Assembly (NCBI GenBank): GCA_008123405.1
Contig: VSSA01000027.1
Span: forward strand, 1 to 53,625
Direction of reading: 5' to 3'
Source of the DNA: Nocardioides sp. BGMRC 2183
GTDB taxonomy: Bacteria > Actinomycetota > Actinomycetes > Propionibacteriales > Nocardioidaceae
Length of the DNA stretch: 53,625 nt
The position numbers were made by a program, and so were the translations under genes. The notes under the pieces are model-generated. The model ran no database searches and was not told where the DNA came from. It saw nothing but the letters and a program-made list of their open reading frames with translations. Positions 44,259 through 52,482 of the stretch are shown here, piece after piece (positions within the stretch are counted from its first letter, which is position 1; every line of letters starts with the position of its first letter).

Positions 44259-45074
44259 ATGAGCACGGCGATCAGAGCCGAGGGTGTGAGTCTCGGCTAC
44301 CGCGGGCGGCGGGTGATCGACGGCCTCGATCTCGAGCTGCCGCCGGGCAGGATGACCGCGATCGTCGGTCCGAACGCCTGCGGCAAGTCGACGCTGCTGC
44401 GGGGGATGGCGCGGCTGCATCCGCTCGACCAGGGGCGGGTCACCATCGACGGCACCGACATCGCCTCGCTCGCGCGCAAGGACCTCGCCCGCCGGGTCGG
44501 CGTGCTGCCCCAGGCCTCGGTCGCCCCGGATGGGGTGCGTGTCGCCGAGCTGGTCGCGCGGGGACGCTTCCCGCACCAGGGTTGGTTCGGTCGGCACACC
44601 AGCAACGACGACCAGGTGGTGATGCGGTCGCTGGCGGCGACCGGCACCGCGGATCTGGCCGAGCGACGGCTGGAGGAGCTCTCCGGCGGACAGCGTCAGC
44701 GGGTCTGGATCGCGATGGTGCTCGCGCAGGAGACCAGCGCAGTGCTGCTCGACGAGCCGACGACGTACCTCGACGTCACCCACCAGCTGGAGCTGCTCGA
44801 CCTGTTGGTCGACCTCAACACCGAGCGCGGCACCACCGTGGTGATGGTGCTGCACGAGCTCAACCACGCCGCCCGCTATGCCGACCACCTGGTGGTGATG
44901 GCCGGCGGGCGGATCGTGGCCCAGGGACCTCCGTCGGAGGTGATGACGGCCGGGATCATCCGGGACGCGTTCGCGCTGGATGCCGAGGTGATCGTGGACC
45001 CGGTCACCGGTGGGCCACTGGTGGTGCCGCGCGGTCGTCCGCGGGACGGGGCGGCACTCGTGGCCCCCGGCTGA
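44259..45074 (+). CDS. iron-siderophore ABC transporter ATP-binding protein
   Basis: A 271-residue ATPase of the FecE/FepC type. Walker A is VGPNACGKSTLLRGM, the Q-loop is VGVLPQASVAPDG, the signature is LEELSGGQRQRVWIAMVLAQ, Walker B is VLLDEPTTYLD and the H-loop is VMVLHELNHAARYAD. ATG 44259 has GAGGAGGAAG just upstream. It powers import through the two permeases encoded directly before it. The C-terminal 25 residues are a polar extension. Confidence 0.95.
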   Translation: MSTAIRAEGVSLGYRGRRVIDGLDLELPPGRMTAIVGPNACGKSTLLRGMARLHPLDQGRVTIDGTDIASLARKDLARRVGVLPQASVAPDGVRVAELVARGRFPHQGWFGRHTSNDDQVVMRSLAATGTADLAERRLEELSGGQRQRVWIAMVLAQETSAVLLDEPTTYLDVTHQLELLDLLVDLNTERGTTVVMVLHELNHAARYADHLVVMAGGRIVAQGPPSEVMTAGIIRDAFALDAEVIVDPVTGGPLVVPRGRPRDGAALVAPG

Positions 45075-45078
45075 TCGT

Positions 45079-45097
45079 TTAGGGTTGCCTCACCTAT
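45079..45097 (+). promoter_or_regulatory. DtxR/IdeR-like iron box upstream of the binding-protein gene
   Basis: TTAGGGTTGCCTCACCTAT matches TTAGGTTAGSCTAACCTAA at 15 of 19 positions, with both half-sites recognisable. It lies 36 nt before the binding-protein start, so this gene can be controlled by iron separately from the upstream part of the operon. Confidence 0.65.
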
Positions 45098-45133
45098 CCC
45101 GATTAGCCATCCCCATGAACAAAGGAGACGCAC

Positions 45134-46177
45134 GTGCGCATGACACGTGGCTTCCGCAAGTCCGCGGCCGTGGTCGCCGGGCTCGCCTCCGTCCTCGCCC
45201 TGGGTGCCTGCGGCGCCGAGGACTCCGGCGAGGAGAACGAAGCAGCATCGACCACCGAGGTCACCGACGAGTTCCCGATCACGATCGAGCACGCCTTCGG
45301 CGAGACCACCATCGAGGAGGCACCTGAGCGGGTCGCCACCTGGGGCTGGGGCTCCACCGAGGCCGCGATCTCGGTCGGTGTCTACCCGGTGGCCATCGCG
45401 GAGCAGATCTGGACCGTCGGCGAGGGCAACCTGCTGCCCTGGGTCGAGGAGGCCTACGACGAGGCGGGCGTCGAGCACCCGACCGTGCTCTCCGACGCCG
45501 CCGGCGGCGAGGAGATCGTCTACGACGAGTTCATCGAGGCCAAGCCCGACGTGATCCTGGCGCCGTACTCGGGAATGACCGAGGAGCAGTACAAGGAGCT
45601 CTCCAAGTACGCGCCGGTCGTGCCGTTCCAGGACGCCGCGTGGACCACCCCGTGGGACAAGACGATCGAGCTGACCGCCGAGGCGCTCGGTCGTAGCGAG
45701 AAGGGCGAGGAGGTGCTCGACGGGATCGACAGCTACCTCGCCGAGCAGGCCGAGGCGCACCCCGAGTTCGAGGGCACGTCGATCGCGGCGATCTGGGCGG
45801 CGCCCAACTCGCTCTCGGTCTACACCGGCCTGGACCCGCGGGTGGCGATCTTCACCGACCTCGGATTCGAGGTCGCCCCGAGTGTCGACGAGCTCGACAC
45901 CTCGGATGGCGGCTTCTACTACGACATGAGCTATGAGAAGGCCGACCAGCTCGCCTCCGACGTCGTGGTCAGCTATCACAGCACCCAGGACGAGGCCGAC
46001 GCGATGCTCGCCGACAAGAAGGCGCAGGCCATCCCGGCGGTCAAGAACGGCCAGGTGGCGCTGGTGATCGGCAATCCCCAGATCTCCTCGGTCTCCCCGC
46101 CGACCGCGCTCACCTTCGAGTGGGAAGAGGGTCTTCCGACGCTCATCGACCAGCTCTCCGGGCTGCTGAAGGACTGA
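45134..46177 (+). CDS. iron-siderophore ABC substrate-binding lipoprotein
   Basis: A 347-residue FepB/FhuD-like binding protein. The signal peptide ends in lipobox LALGAC with Cys26. The mature part has ITIEHAFGETTIEEAPERVA, then GWGSTEAAISVGVYPVAI, and EAKPDVILAPYSGMTEEQYK, the usual two-lobed siderophore-binding layout with a linking helix. GTG 45134 has AAAGGAG 6 nt upstream; ATG 45140 is two codons later. It delivers the ferric siderophore to the FecCD permeases. An iron box lies directly upstream and a strong terminator follows. Confidence 0.92.
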   Translation: MRMTRGFRKSAAVVAGLASVLALGACGAEDSGEENEAASTTEVTDEFPITIEHAFGETTIEEAPERVATWGWGSTEAAISVGVYPVAIAEQIWTVGEGNLLPWVEEAYDEAGVEHPTVLSDAAGGEEIVYDEFIEAKPDVILAPYSGMTEEQYKELSKYAPVVPFQDAAWTTPWDKTIELTAEALGRSEKGEEVLDGIDSYLAEQAEAHPEFEGTSIAAIWAAPNSLSVYTGLDPRVAIFTDLGFEVAPSVDELDTSDGGFYYDMSYEKADQLASDVVVSYHSTQDEADAMLADKKAQAIPAVKNGQVALVIGNPQISSVSPPTALTFEWEEGLPTLIDQLSGLLKD

Positions 46178-46190
46178 GCTGCGATGCCCT

Positions 46191-46230
46191 CAGCGTGCCC
46201 CCGTCCGGATTCCCGGGCGGGGGCACGCTG
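46191..46230 (+). terminator. hairpin terminator of the siderophore operon
   Basis: CAGCGTGCCCCCG (46191-46203) and CGGGGGCACGCTG (46218-46230) form a perfect 13-bp stem with a 14-nt loop, 14 nt after the stop of the binding-protein gene and before the glnA promoter. No U-tract follows. Confidence 0.8.
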
Positions 46231-46249
46231 CGTCCGACCCGGCACGCCC

Positions 46250-46255
46250 TAGGCT
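46250..46255 (+). promoter_or_regulatory. -10 box (TAGGCT), leaderless promoter of glnA
   Basis: TAGGCT is followed by 6 nt and the ATG at 46262. Confidence 0.55.
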
Positions 46256-46261
46256 TCCACC

Positions 46262-47602
46262 ATGGGTAAGCAGGAAGACTTCGTTCTCCGGGCGCTCGAG
46301 GAGCGCGACGTCCGGTTCGTCCGGCTCTGGTTCACCGACGTCCTGGGCTCGCTGAAGTCCGTTGCCGTTGCTCCCGCCGAGCTGGAGGGAGCCTTCTCCG
46401 AAGGCATCGGTTTCGACGGATCGGCGATCGAGGGCTTCGCCCGGGTCTACGAGGCCGACATGCTGGCGCTGCCCGACCCGACCACCTTCCAGATCCTGCC
46501 GTGGCGCAGCACCGAGGGCCCCGCGACGGCCCGGATGTTCTGCGACATCGTGATGCCCGACGGGTCGCCCTCCTACGCCGATCCGCGCAACGTGCTCAAG
46601 CGGACGCTGGCCAAGGCCGCCGACCAGGGGTTCACCTTCTACACCCACCCCGAGGTGGAGTTCTACCTCTTCAAGAACGACCCGACGCCGGGGGCCGAGC
46701 CGGAGCCGATCGACCGCAGCGGATACTTCGACCACACCGCGCACTCCTACGGCTCGGACTTCCGTCGCGAGGCGATCACCATGCTCGAGGCGATGGGCAT
46801 CTCGGTGGAGTTCAGCCACCACGAGGCCGGTCCGGGGCAGCAGGAGATCGACCTGCGGTACGCCGACGCGCTCTCCACCGCCGACAACATCATGACGTTC
46901 CGCACCGTGATCCGTGAGGTGGCCCTCGGGCAGGGCATCTGGGCCACGTTCATGCCCAAGCCCTTCACCACCCACCCGGGCTCGGGCATGCACACCCACG
47001 TGTCCCTCTTCGAGGGCGACCAGAACGCCTTCTACGAGGCCGGCGCGGAGTACCAGCTGTCGAAGACCGGGCGACGCTTCATCGCCGGCGTCCTGCGCCA
47101 CGCCAACGAGATCAGCGTGGTCACCAACCAGTGGGTCAACTCCTACAAGCGGATGATGTTCGGGGGAGAGGCGCCCTCCTACATCTGCTGGGGCCACAAC
47201 AACCGCTCGGCGATGGTCCGGGTGCCGATGTACAAGCCGCACAAGGGCCAGTCGACCCGGATCGAGCTGCGCACCATCGACGCCGCCTGCAACCCCTACC
47301 TCGCCTTCGCCGTGGTGCTGGCCGCCGGGATGAAGGGCATCGAGAACGACTACGACCTGCCGCCCGAGGCCGAGGACGACGTGTGGGCGCTGACCGAACG
47401 TGAGCGTCGCAGCCTCGGTATCGAGCCGCTCCCGAAGAACCTCAACGAAGCGATCATCATCGCCGAGAACTCCGAGCTGCTCGCCGAGACGCTCGGCGAG
47501 CAGGTCTTCGACTACTTCCTGCGCAACAAGCGCGCCGAGTGGGACGAGTACCGCGGCCAGGTGTCGGCCTTCGAGCGGGACCGGATGCTGCCGAACCTGT
47601 GA
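46262..47602 (+). CDS. glnA2: type I glutamine synthetase, GlnA2-like
   Basis: A 446-residue glutamine synthetase that makes glutamine from glutamate, ammonia and ATP. The start FVRLWFTDVLGSLKSVAVAP, IGFDGSAIEGFARVYEADM, the metal-site THPEVEFYLF, GSGMHTHVSLFEG and NRSAMVRVP are typical of the short (about 446-residue) GlnA2/GSI-alpha type. In place of the adenylylation segment it has NDYDLPPEAEDD, so a Tyr (Tyr364) is present in a YDLPP context like that of regulated enzymes. The next gene encodes the adenylyltransferase, overlapping in GTGA. Whether this enzyme is its target is unclear. Confidence 0.92.
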   Translation: MGKQEDFVLRALEERDVRFVRLWFTDVLGSLKSVAVAPAELEGAFSEGIGFDGSAIEGFARVYEADMLALPDPTTFQILPWRSTEGPATARMFCDIVMPDGSPSYADPRNVLKRTLAKAADQGFTFYTHPEVEFYLFKNDPTPGAEPEPIDRSGYFDHTAHSYGSDFRREAITMLEAMGISVEFSHHEAGPGQQEIDLRYADALSTADNIMTFRTVIREVALGQGIWATFMPKPFTTHPGSGMHTHVSLFEGDQNAFYEAGAEYQLSKTGRRFIAGVLRHANEISVVTNQWVNSYKRMMFGGEAPSYICWGHNNRSAMVRVPMYKPHKGQSTRIELRTIDAACNPYLAFAVVLAAGMKGIENDYDLPPEAEDDVWALTERERRSLGIEPLPKNLNEAIIIAENSELLAETLGEQVFDYFLRNKRAEWDEYRGQVSAFERDRMLPNL

Positions 47603-50592
47603 TCCGCGCGAACGTGCGCACCGAGCTGGTCCGGCTCGGCTTCGTCGACACCGATCGGGCGCGGTCCGACCTGGCCCGGCTGGGGGAGGTCGGCGGCCAG
47701 GTGCTGGCGATGTTCGGCCGCGTGGCCGATCCGGACAGCGCCCTCGCGGCGGTGGCCGACCTCGCCGAGGCGGTGCCCGACCAGGATGCGTTCCTCGCCG
47801 CCCTCGCCGAGGACGAGGGATTCGCGATGCGACTGCTGCGTGTGGTCGGCGCGAGCTGTGCGCTCGCCGACCACCTGGTGACCCATCCCGAGCAATGGCA
47901 CGAACTCACCGACCCCACCCTCGGCTCGACCCGGACACCGGCGTTCGTCTATCGCCACTGCCTGCTGGAAGCGGTCGGAGCAGAGGAGCGCCCGGGGATC
48001 GACGGGCCGGTGGCGGCCCTTCCCGATCAGGTCGCCGTGGACGCGCTGCGGGTCGAGTACCGCCGGCTGCTGCTGCGGATCGCGGCGCGTGACCTCGCGC
48101 ACGACCTCGGGGTGGACGACTGCGCCGCCGAGCTCTCCGACCTCGCTGCCGGCACCTTGGAGGCGGCGCTGGCCGTGGCGCGGGCCCGGGTCGACGCCGA
48201 TCAGGTCGCCGGGGTGCGGCTGGGCGTGATCGCGATGGGGAAGTGCGGCGGACACGAGCTCAACTACGTCTCGGACGTCGACGTCATCTTCGTCCACGAC
48301 GTGACCGACCCCGACGCCGACCAGGCGGCGGTCGCGGCGGCCGGCCGCACGGCCGCCAAGCTGGCCGCGCAGCTGATGCAGGTCTGCTCGGACCAGACCG
48401 CCGAGGGAACGATCTGGCCGGTCGACGCCGCGCTCCGCCCGGAGGGCAAGGCCGGGCCCCTGAGCCGTACGCTCGCCAGCCATCGCGGCTACTACGAGCG
48501 GTGGGCCGAGGCATGGGAGTTCCAGGCGCTGCTCAAGGCCAGGCCGGTCGCCGGCGACCTCACGCTCGGCGCCGAGTTCGTCGCCATGGTGCAGCCGATG
48601 GTGTGGACCGCGGCCGACCGGGAGGGGTTCGTCGAGGCCGCCCGGGCGATGCGGCGACGCGTGCTCGACCACATCCCCGCACGGGAGGCCGACCGCGAGC
48701 TCAAGCTCGGCTCGGGCGGACTGCGCGACGTCGAGTTCGCCATCCAGCTGCTGCAGCTGGTGCACGGGCGCACCGACGAGCGGATCCGTCCGCCCACCAC
48801 GCTCAGCGCGCTGGCCCGGCTCACCGAGGGTGGGTACGTCGGGAAGGACGATGGCGAGAAGCTGCACCGCGCCTACGCCTTCTTGCGCCAGCTCGAGCAC
48901 CGGATCCAGCTGCACCGGCTGCAGCGCACCCACCTGGTCCCCGACGACGACGAGGCGCTGCGGCGTTTGGGTCGCAGTCTCGGGATGTACCGCGAGTCCG
49001 CCAAGGCACTGGAGCAGACCTGGGGGAGCCATCGGCGCGAGGTCAGCCGGCTGCACCAGAAGCTCTTCTACCGGCCGTTGCTCACCGCCGTTGCCCACAT
49101 CACCGGCGCCGAGGCACGGCTCTCCTCGGAGGCGGCCCGCGACCGGCTCGCCGCGCTCGGATACGCCGACCCCGAGGCCGCACTCCGTCACCTGGAGGCC
49201 CTCACCGCCGGAGTCACCCGCACCGCATCGATCCAGCGGGCGCTGCTGCCGGCGATGTTGCAGTGGCTGGCCGAGTGCGCCGACCCCGACGCCGGCCTCT
49301 TCGGCTTCCGGCGGTTGAGCGACTCGCTGGGGTCCAGCCCGTGGTTCCTCGGCACCCTGCGTGACGAGGGCGCGGCGGCCGAGCGGTTGGCCCACCTGCT
49401 CGGCACCTCCCGCTACTGCACCGATCTGCTCGAGCGCGAGCCGCAGGGCGTCCGTCTGCTCGGCGGCGACCTGGCTCCGCTGAGCGCCCAGCAGATGCGG
49501 GAGGAGATGGTGGCCACCGCCCGCCGCCAGTCCGATCAGGCGTTGGCGATCCGCGCGCTGCGCGCCGTACGACGTCGCGAGCTGCTGCGGATCGCAGCCG
49601 GTGACGTCCTGGGACTGACCGATGTCGCCGACGTCGGCTTCGCGCTCACCCGGCTCACCGACGCGACGCTGAGCGCCGCGCTGGAGGTGGCGGAGGCGGC
49701 AGTGGCTGACGAGCGTGGCCTGGCCGAGGCGCCCACCGCTCTGGCAGTCGTGGCGATGGGTCGCTACGGCGGCTTCGAGCTCTCCTACGGCTCTGATGCT
49801 GACGTCCTCTTCGTCCATGACCCCTATCCCGACCAGGACCCGCAGGTCGCGGCCGGCTACGCCAAGGCCGTGGCCGAGCAGGTGCGCTCGATGCTCGGCG
49901 CACCGGGACCGGACCCGGCCCTGGTCGTCGATGCCGACCTGCGCCCCGAAGGGCGACAGGGGCCGTTGGTACGCACCCTGGACTCCTACGCCGCCTACTA
50001 CGCGAAGTGGTCGAAGGTCTGGGAGGCGCAGGCGCTGCTACGGGCCGACGCCGTGGTCGGCGACGAGGACCTGCGTCGTCGGTTCACCGAGCTGATCGAC
50101 CCGCTGCGCTACCCCGACGGCGGCCTGAGCGCGCAGGACGTCCAGGAGGTGCGCCGGATCAAGGCGCGGGTGGACACCGAGCGGCTCCCGCGGGGGGCCG
50201 ATCCGGCGACCCATCTCAAGCTCGGTCGTGGGGGACTGGCGGACATCGAGTGGACGGTGCAGCTGCTCCAACTGCGCTACGGGGCCGAGCACGAGGGGCT
50301 GCGGACGGTGCGCACGCTGGCCGCCGTCGACGCTGCGGCCGACGCGGGCCTGCTGAGCGTCCCGGATGCGGCGACCCTGACCGACGCCTGGCGCATGGTG
50401 AGCCGGATCCGCAACGCTGTGCTGCTGGCCCGGGGAAAGCCGGCCGACCAGTTCCCCCGGGCGTCCCTGGAGCGCACCGCCGTGGCCGGGATCATGGGCT
50501 ATCCGCTGGACCAGACCGATGCGTTGGCCAACGACTACCTGCGCACCACCCGGCACGCCCATCAGGTCGTCGACCGGGTCTTCTGGGACTGA
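47599..50592 (+). CDS. glnE: glutamine synthetase adenylyltransferase/deadenylase
   Basis: A 997-residue bifunctional regulator of glutamine synthetase. Two nucleotidyltransferase domains are visible: the N-terminal one with IAMGKCGGHELNYVSDVDVI at about 211-230 and the C-terminal one with VAMGRYGGFELSYGSDADVL at about 718-737. Each is followed by a helical bundle with KLGSGGLRDVEFAIQLLQL or KLGRGGLADIEWTVQLLQL. The GTG start overlaps the glnA stop (GTGA), so the pair is translationally coupled, as glnA2-glnE are neighbours in mycobacteria. It ends DRVFWD just before a terminator. Confidence 0.96.
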   Translation: MIRANVRTELVRLGFVDTDRARSDLARLGEVGGQVLAMFGRVADPDSALAAVADLAEAVPDQDAFLAALAEDEGFAMRLLRVVGASCALADHLVTHPEQWHELTDPTLGSTRTPAFVYRHCLLEAVGAEERPGIDGPVAALPDQVAVDALRVEYRRLLLRIAARDLAHDLGVDDCAAELSDLAAGTLEAALAVARARVDADQVAGVRLGVIAMGKCGGHELNYVSDVDVIFVHDVTDPDADQAAVAAAGRTAAKLAAQLMQVCSDQTAEGTIWPVDAALRPEGKAGPLSRTLASHRGYYERWAEAWEFQALLKARPVAGDLTLGAEFVAMVQPMVWTAADREGFVEAARAMRRRVLDHIPAREADRELKLGSGGLRDVEFAIQLLQLVHGRTDERIRPPTTLSALARLTEGGYVGKDDGEKLHRAYAFLRQLEHRIQLHRLQRTHLVPDDDEALRRLGRSLGMYRESAKALEQTWGSHRREVSRLHQKLFYRPLLTAVAHITGAEARLSSEAARDRLAALGYADPEAALRHLEALTAGVTRTASIQRALLPAMLQWLAECADPDAGLFGFRRLSDSLGSSPWFLGTLRDEGAAAERLAHLLGTSRYCTDLLEREPQGVRLLGGDLAPLSAQQMREEMVATARRQSDQALAIRALRAVRRRELLRIAAGDVLGLTDVADVGFALTRLTDATLSAALEVAEAAVADERGLAEAPTALAVVAMGRYGGFELSYGSDADVLFVHDPYPDQDPQVAAGYAKAVAEQVRSMLGAPGPDPALVVDADLRPEGRQGPLVRTLDSYAAYYAKWSKVWEAQALLRADAVVGDEDLRRRFTELIDPLRYPDGGLSAQDVQEVRRIKARVDTERLPRGADPATHLKLGRGGLADIEWTVQLLQLRYGAEHEGLRTVRTLAAVDAAADAGLLSVPDAATLTDAWRMVSRIRNAVLLARGKPADQFPRASLERTAVAGIMGYPLDQTDALANDYLRTTRHAHQVVDRVFWD

Positions 50593-50673
50593 CCGCCGCA
50601 GCGCCCCGGGACACGTCCGTGGGTTCTCTACTGGCGAGTATGGGATCTCCTGCGCGGTGTGCGATGATGGCTC

Positions 50674-50715
50674 CGTCGGGTCGCGGCCGACCCCCCCAGA
50701 GGCCGCGGCCCGACG
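50674..50715 (+). terminator. hairpin terminator after glnE with a C-rich loop
   Basis: Arms 50674-50688 (CGTCGGGTCGCGGCC) and 50701-50715 (GGCCGCGGCCCGACG) pair over 15 bp with one G-U. The 12-nt loop contains seven consecutive C. It lies between the glnE stop and a convergent gene. A C-run in a loop recalls the actinobacterial 6C RNA, but a second such hairpin is not seen. Confidence 0.7.
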
Positions 50716-50750
50716 CTCGTTTCCCGTCGGCCACGCCCGCGGCCCTGGGC

Positions 50751-51206
50751 TCAGGCCTCGACGATCGCCTTCAGCCGAGCCAACCCGCGGTCGAAGTCCT
50801 TGGCGATCGCCTTGTCGAAGAAGAGCTTGCCGAGCACGCTGAGCACCACGTTCCGATGGCCGCTCATGGTCCAGGTCACCCGGGTCCCCTTGACGCCGCT
50901 CGGCGCGAGAGTGAAGACGGTGACGTTGCGCGCCTCGAAGGGGGCGAGGAAATGCAGGTCGATCTCGATCCGATCCGGTTCGCTCGCCGTGATCTGCATG
51001 CTGCCCTTGCCGGCCCTCTTGTTGCCCTCCCACGCATAGTGCGCGCCGACGCCGCGCTCGGGACCGGTGTAGGAGCGCTGCAGATCCGGGTCGACGTCCT
51101 CCCATGGCGACCATTCGGTCCAGCGATGGAAGTCGTCGATGATCGCGTGCACGTCCGCCGCAGGCGCCAGGACGAAGATGTCGCGGGACTGGCTGAACGC
51201 GGGCAT
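50751..51206 (-). CDS. SRPBCC (START-like) family protein
   Basis: A 151-residue soluble protein with the polyketide-cyclase/START-like layout: an initial strand SRDIFVLAPAADVHAIIDD, FHRWTEWSPWEDVDPDLQRS, a set of antiparallel strands (GVGAHYAWEGNKRAGKG; RIEIDLHFLAPFEARN; RVTWTMSG) and a long C-terminal helix KDFDRGLARLKAIVEA. Such folds bind hydrophobic ligands; the ligand is unknown. A TAGACT -10 box lies 6 nt before the ATG, so the transcript is probably leaderless. Confidence 0.85.
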   Translation of the reverse strand: MPAFSQSRDIFVLAPAADVHAIIDDFHRWTEWSPWEDVDPDLQRSYTGPERGVGAHYAWEGNKRAGKGSMQITASEPDRIEIDLHFLAPFEARNVTVFTLAPSGVKGTRVTWTMSGHRNVVLSVLGKLFFDKAIAKDFDRGLARLKAIVEA

Positions 51207-51212
51207 GGGTCG

Positions 51213-51218
51213 AGTCTA
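51213..51218 (-). promoter_or_regulatory. -10 box (TAGACT), leaderless promoter of the SRPBCC gene
   Basis: TAGACT on the minus strand is followed by 6 nt and the ATG at 51206. Confidence 0.55.
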
Positions 51219-51254
51219 GTTCCGGCACGCGCCACTAGTGCGGGTCGCGGCTGC

Positions 51255-52220
51255 CTACAGCCGGTCGCGTCCGTGCGGGGTGAGCCAGACGGCGGGGTCG
51301 GGCCCGCGGGGGATCACGCCGGTCGGATTGATGTCCTCGTGGACGACGTAGTAGTGCGCCTTGATCTGGTCGAAGTCGATGGTCTCGCCGAAGCCCGGTG
51401 TCTGGAAGAGGTCTCGGGCATACCCCCAGAGCGCGGGCATCTCGGTGAGCTTGTTCCGGTTGCACTTGAAGTGGCCGTGGTAGACCGCGTCGAACCGGGC
51501 CAGCGTGGTGAACAGGCGCACATCGGCCTCGGTGACCGTCGCGCCCATCAGGTAGCGCTGGTCGGTCAGCCTTTCCTCGAGCCAGTCCATCGCCGCCCAG
51601 AGCCGGTCGTACGCGGCGTCGTAGGCATCCTGGGAGCCGGCGAACCCGCAGCGGTAGACGCCGTTGTTCACCTCGGTGAAGACCCTTTTCATCACCTCCT
51701 CCATCTCCGCGCGGACCGCGTCCGGCCACAGGTCGGGCGCGTCGGGGCGGTGGTGGTCGCGCCACTCGAAGAAGAGGTCGTGAGTGATCCACGGAAAGTC
51801 GTTGGTGACCACCGCCTTGGTCGGCACGTCGACCATCGCCGGCACCGTGATGCCGCGCGGGTAGTCGGGGTAGCGGGCGAAGTAGGCCTGCTGCAGGCGC
51901 TCGTAGCCCAGGACCGGGTCCACGCCGTCCGGGTCGAGGTCGAAGGTCCACGAGCGGGCGTCGTGCGTCGGGCCGGCCAGCCCCAGCGAGATCACCTCGT
52001 CGAGGCCGAGCAGGCCCCGGACGATGATCGCGCGGTTGGCCCACGGGCAGGCCTTGGCGGCGACCAGCCGATAGCGTCCGGGCTCGACCGGCCAGGTGGG
52101 GACGTCGAGCTCGTGGCCGCCGTACCCGTCCTGCGAGCGACCCTCGGCCAGGGTGATCCGGTCCGGGATGTAGTTCATGTCCCGGTCGAAGGCCTTGCCC
52201 TGCTCGGTGTACGTCGGCAC
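51255..52220 (-). CDS. Xi-class glutathione S-transferase-like reductase
   Basis: A 321-residue protein of the glutathionyl-hydroquinone reductase family. The active-site Cys is in VAAKACPWANRAIIVRGLLG; other family segments are GPTHDARSWTFDLDPDG, RGITVPAMVDVPTKAVVTND, FTEVNNGVYRCGFAGSQDAY, MGATVTEADVRLFTTLARFD and the Tyr-rich end QIKAHYYVVHEDINPTGVIP. The family reduces thiol-conjugated hydroquinones. Actinobacteria normally use mycothiol rather than glutathione, so the natural thiol is probably different here. GTG 52220 has GGAG 6 nt upstream. Confidence 0.9.
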   Translation of the reverse strand: MPTYTEQGKAFDRDMNYIPDRITLAEGRSQDGYGGHELDVPTWPVEPGRYRLVAAKACPWANRAIIVRGLLGLDEVISLGLAGPTHDARSWTFDLDPDGVDPVLGYERLQQAYFARYPDYPRGITVPAMVDVPTKAVVTNDFPWITHDLFFEWRDHHRPDAPDLWPDAVRAEMEEVMKRVFTEVNNGVYRCGFAGSQDAYDAAYDRLWAAMDWLEERLTDQRYLMGATVTEADVRLFTTLARFDAVYHGHFKCNRNKLTEMPALWGYARDLFQTPGFGETIDFDQIKAHYYVVHEDINPTGVIPRGPDPAVWLTPHGRDRL

Positions 52221-52482
52221 CGCCGTCTCCGATCCTCGCGGAGATGCCCGCGAATAGTTGACCTATCCTCCATTCTATCGCCTGGTGAGCAACGACACGG
52301 GGCCCGACGCGCTCGCCGATGCCAGCGCTGCCGGTGATCCCCGATAGCGTGGGTGTCTCAGCTCGCATGGGTCCCACCGCGAGTTGACCGCATGTCGCAG
52401 CGTCGGACTCCCGGTGCTCCGTGCGGGCCCACCGCGACCGCGGAGTTCGGGCTGCCGGTGGGCGCGAGACAAGGAACGCCGC
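52221..52482. other. intergenic region with divergent promoters and helicase leader
   Basis: A relatively AT-rich patch at 52250-52280 (AGTTGACCTATCCTCCATTC) with TTGACC and repeated GATAG/CTATC is the likely divergent promoter region. From about 52345 to 52482 there is a long GC-rich leader for the helicase gene, a common feature of cold-shock-type DEAD-box helicases. No named element is recognised. Confidence 0.35.
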
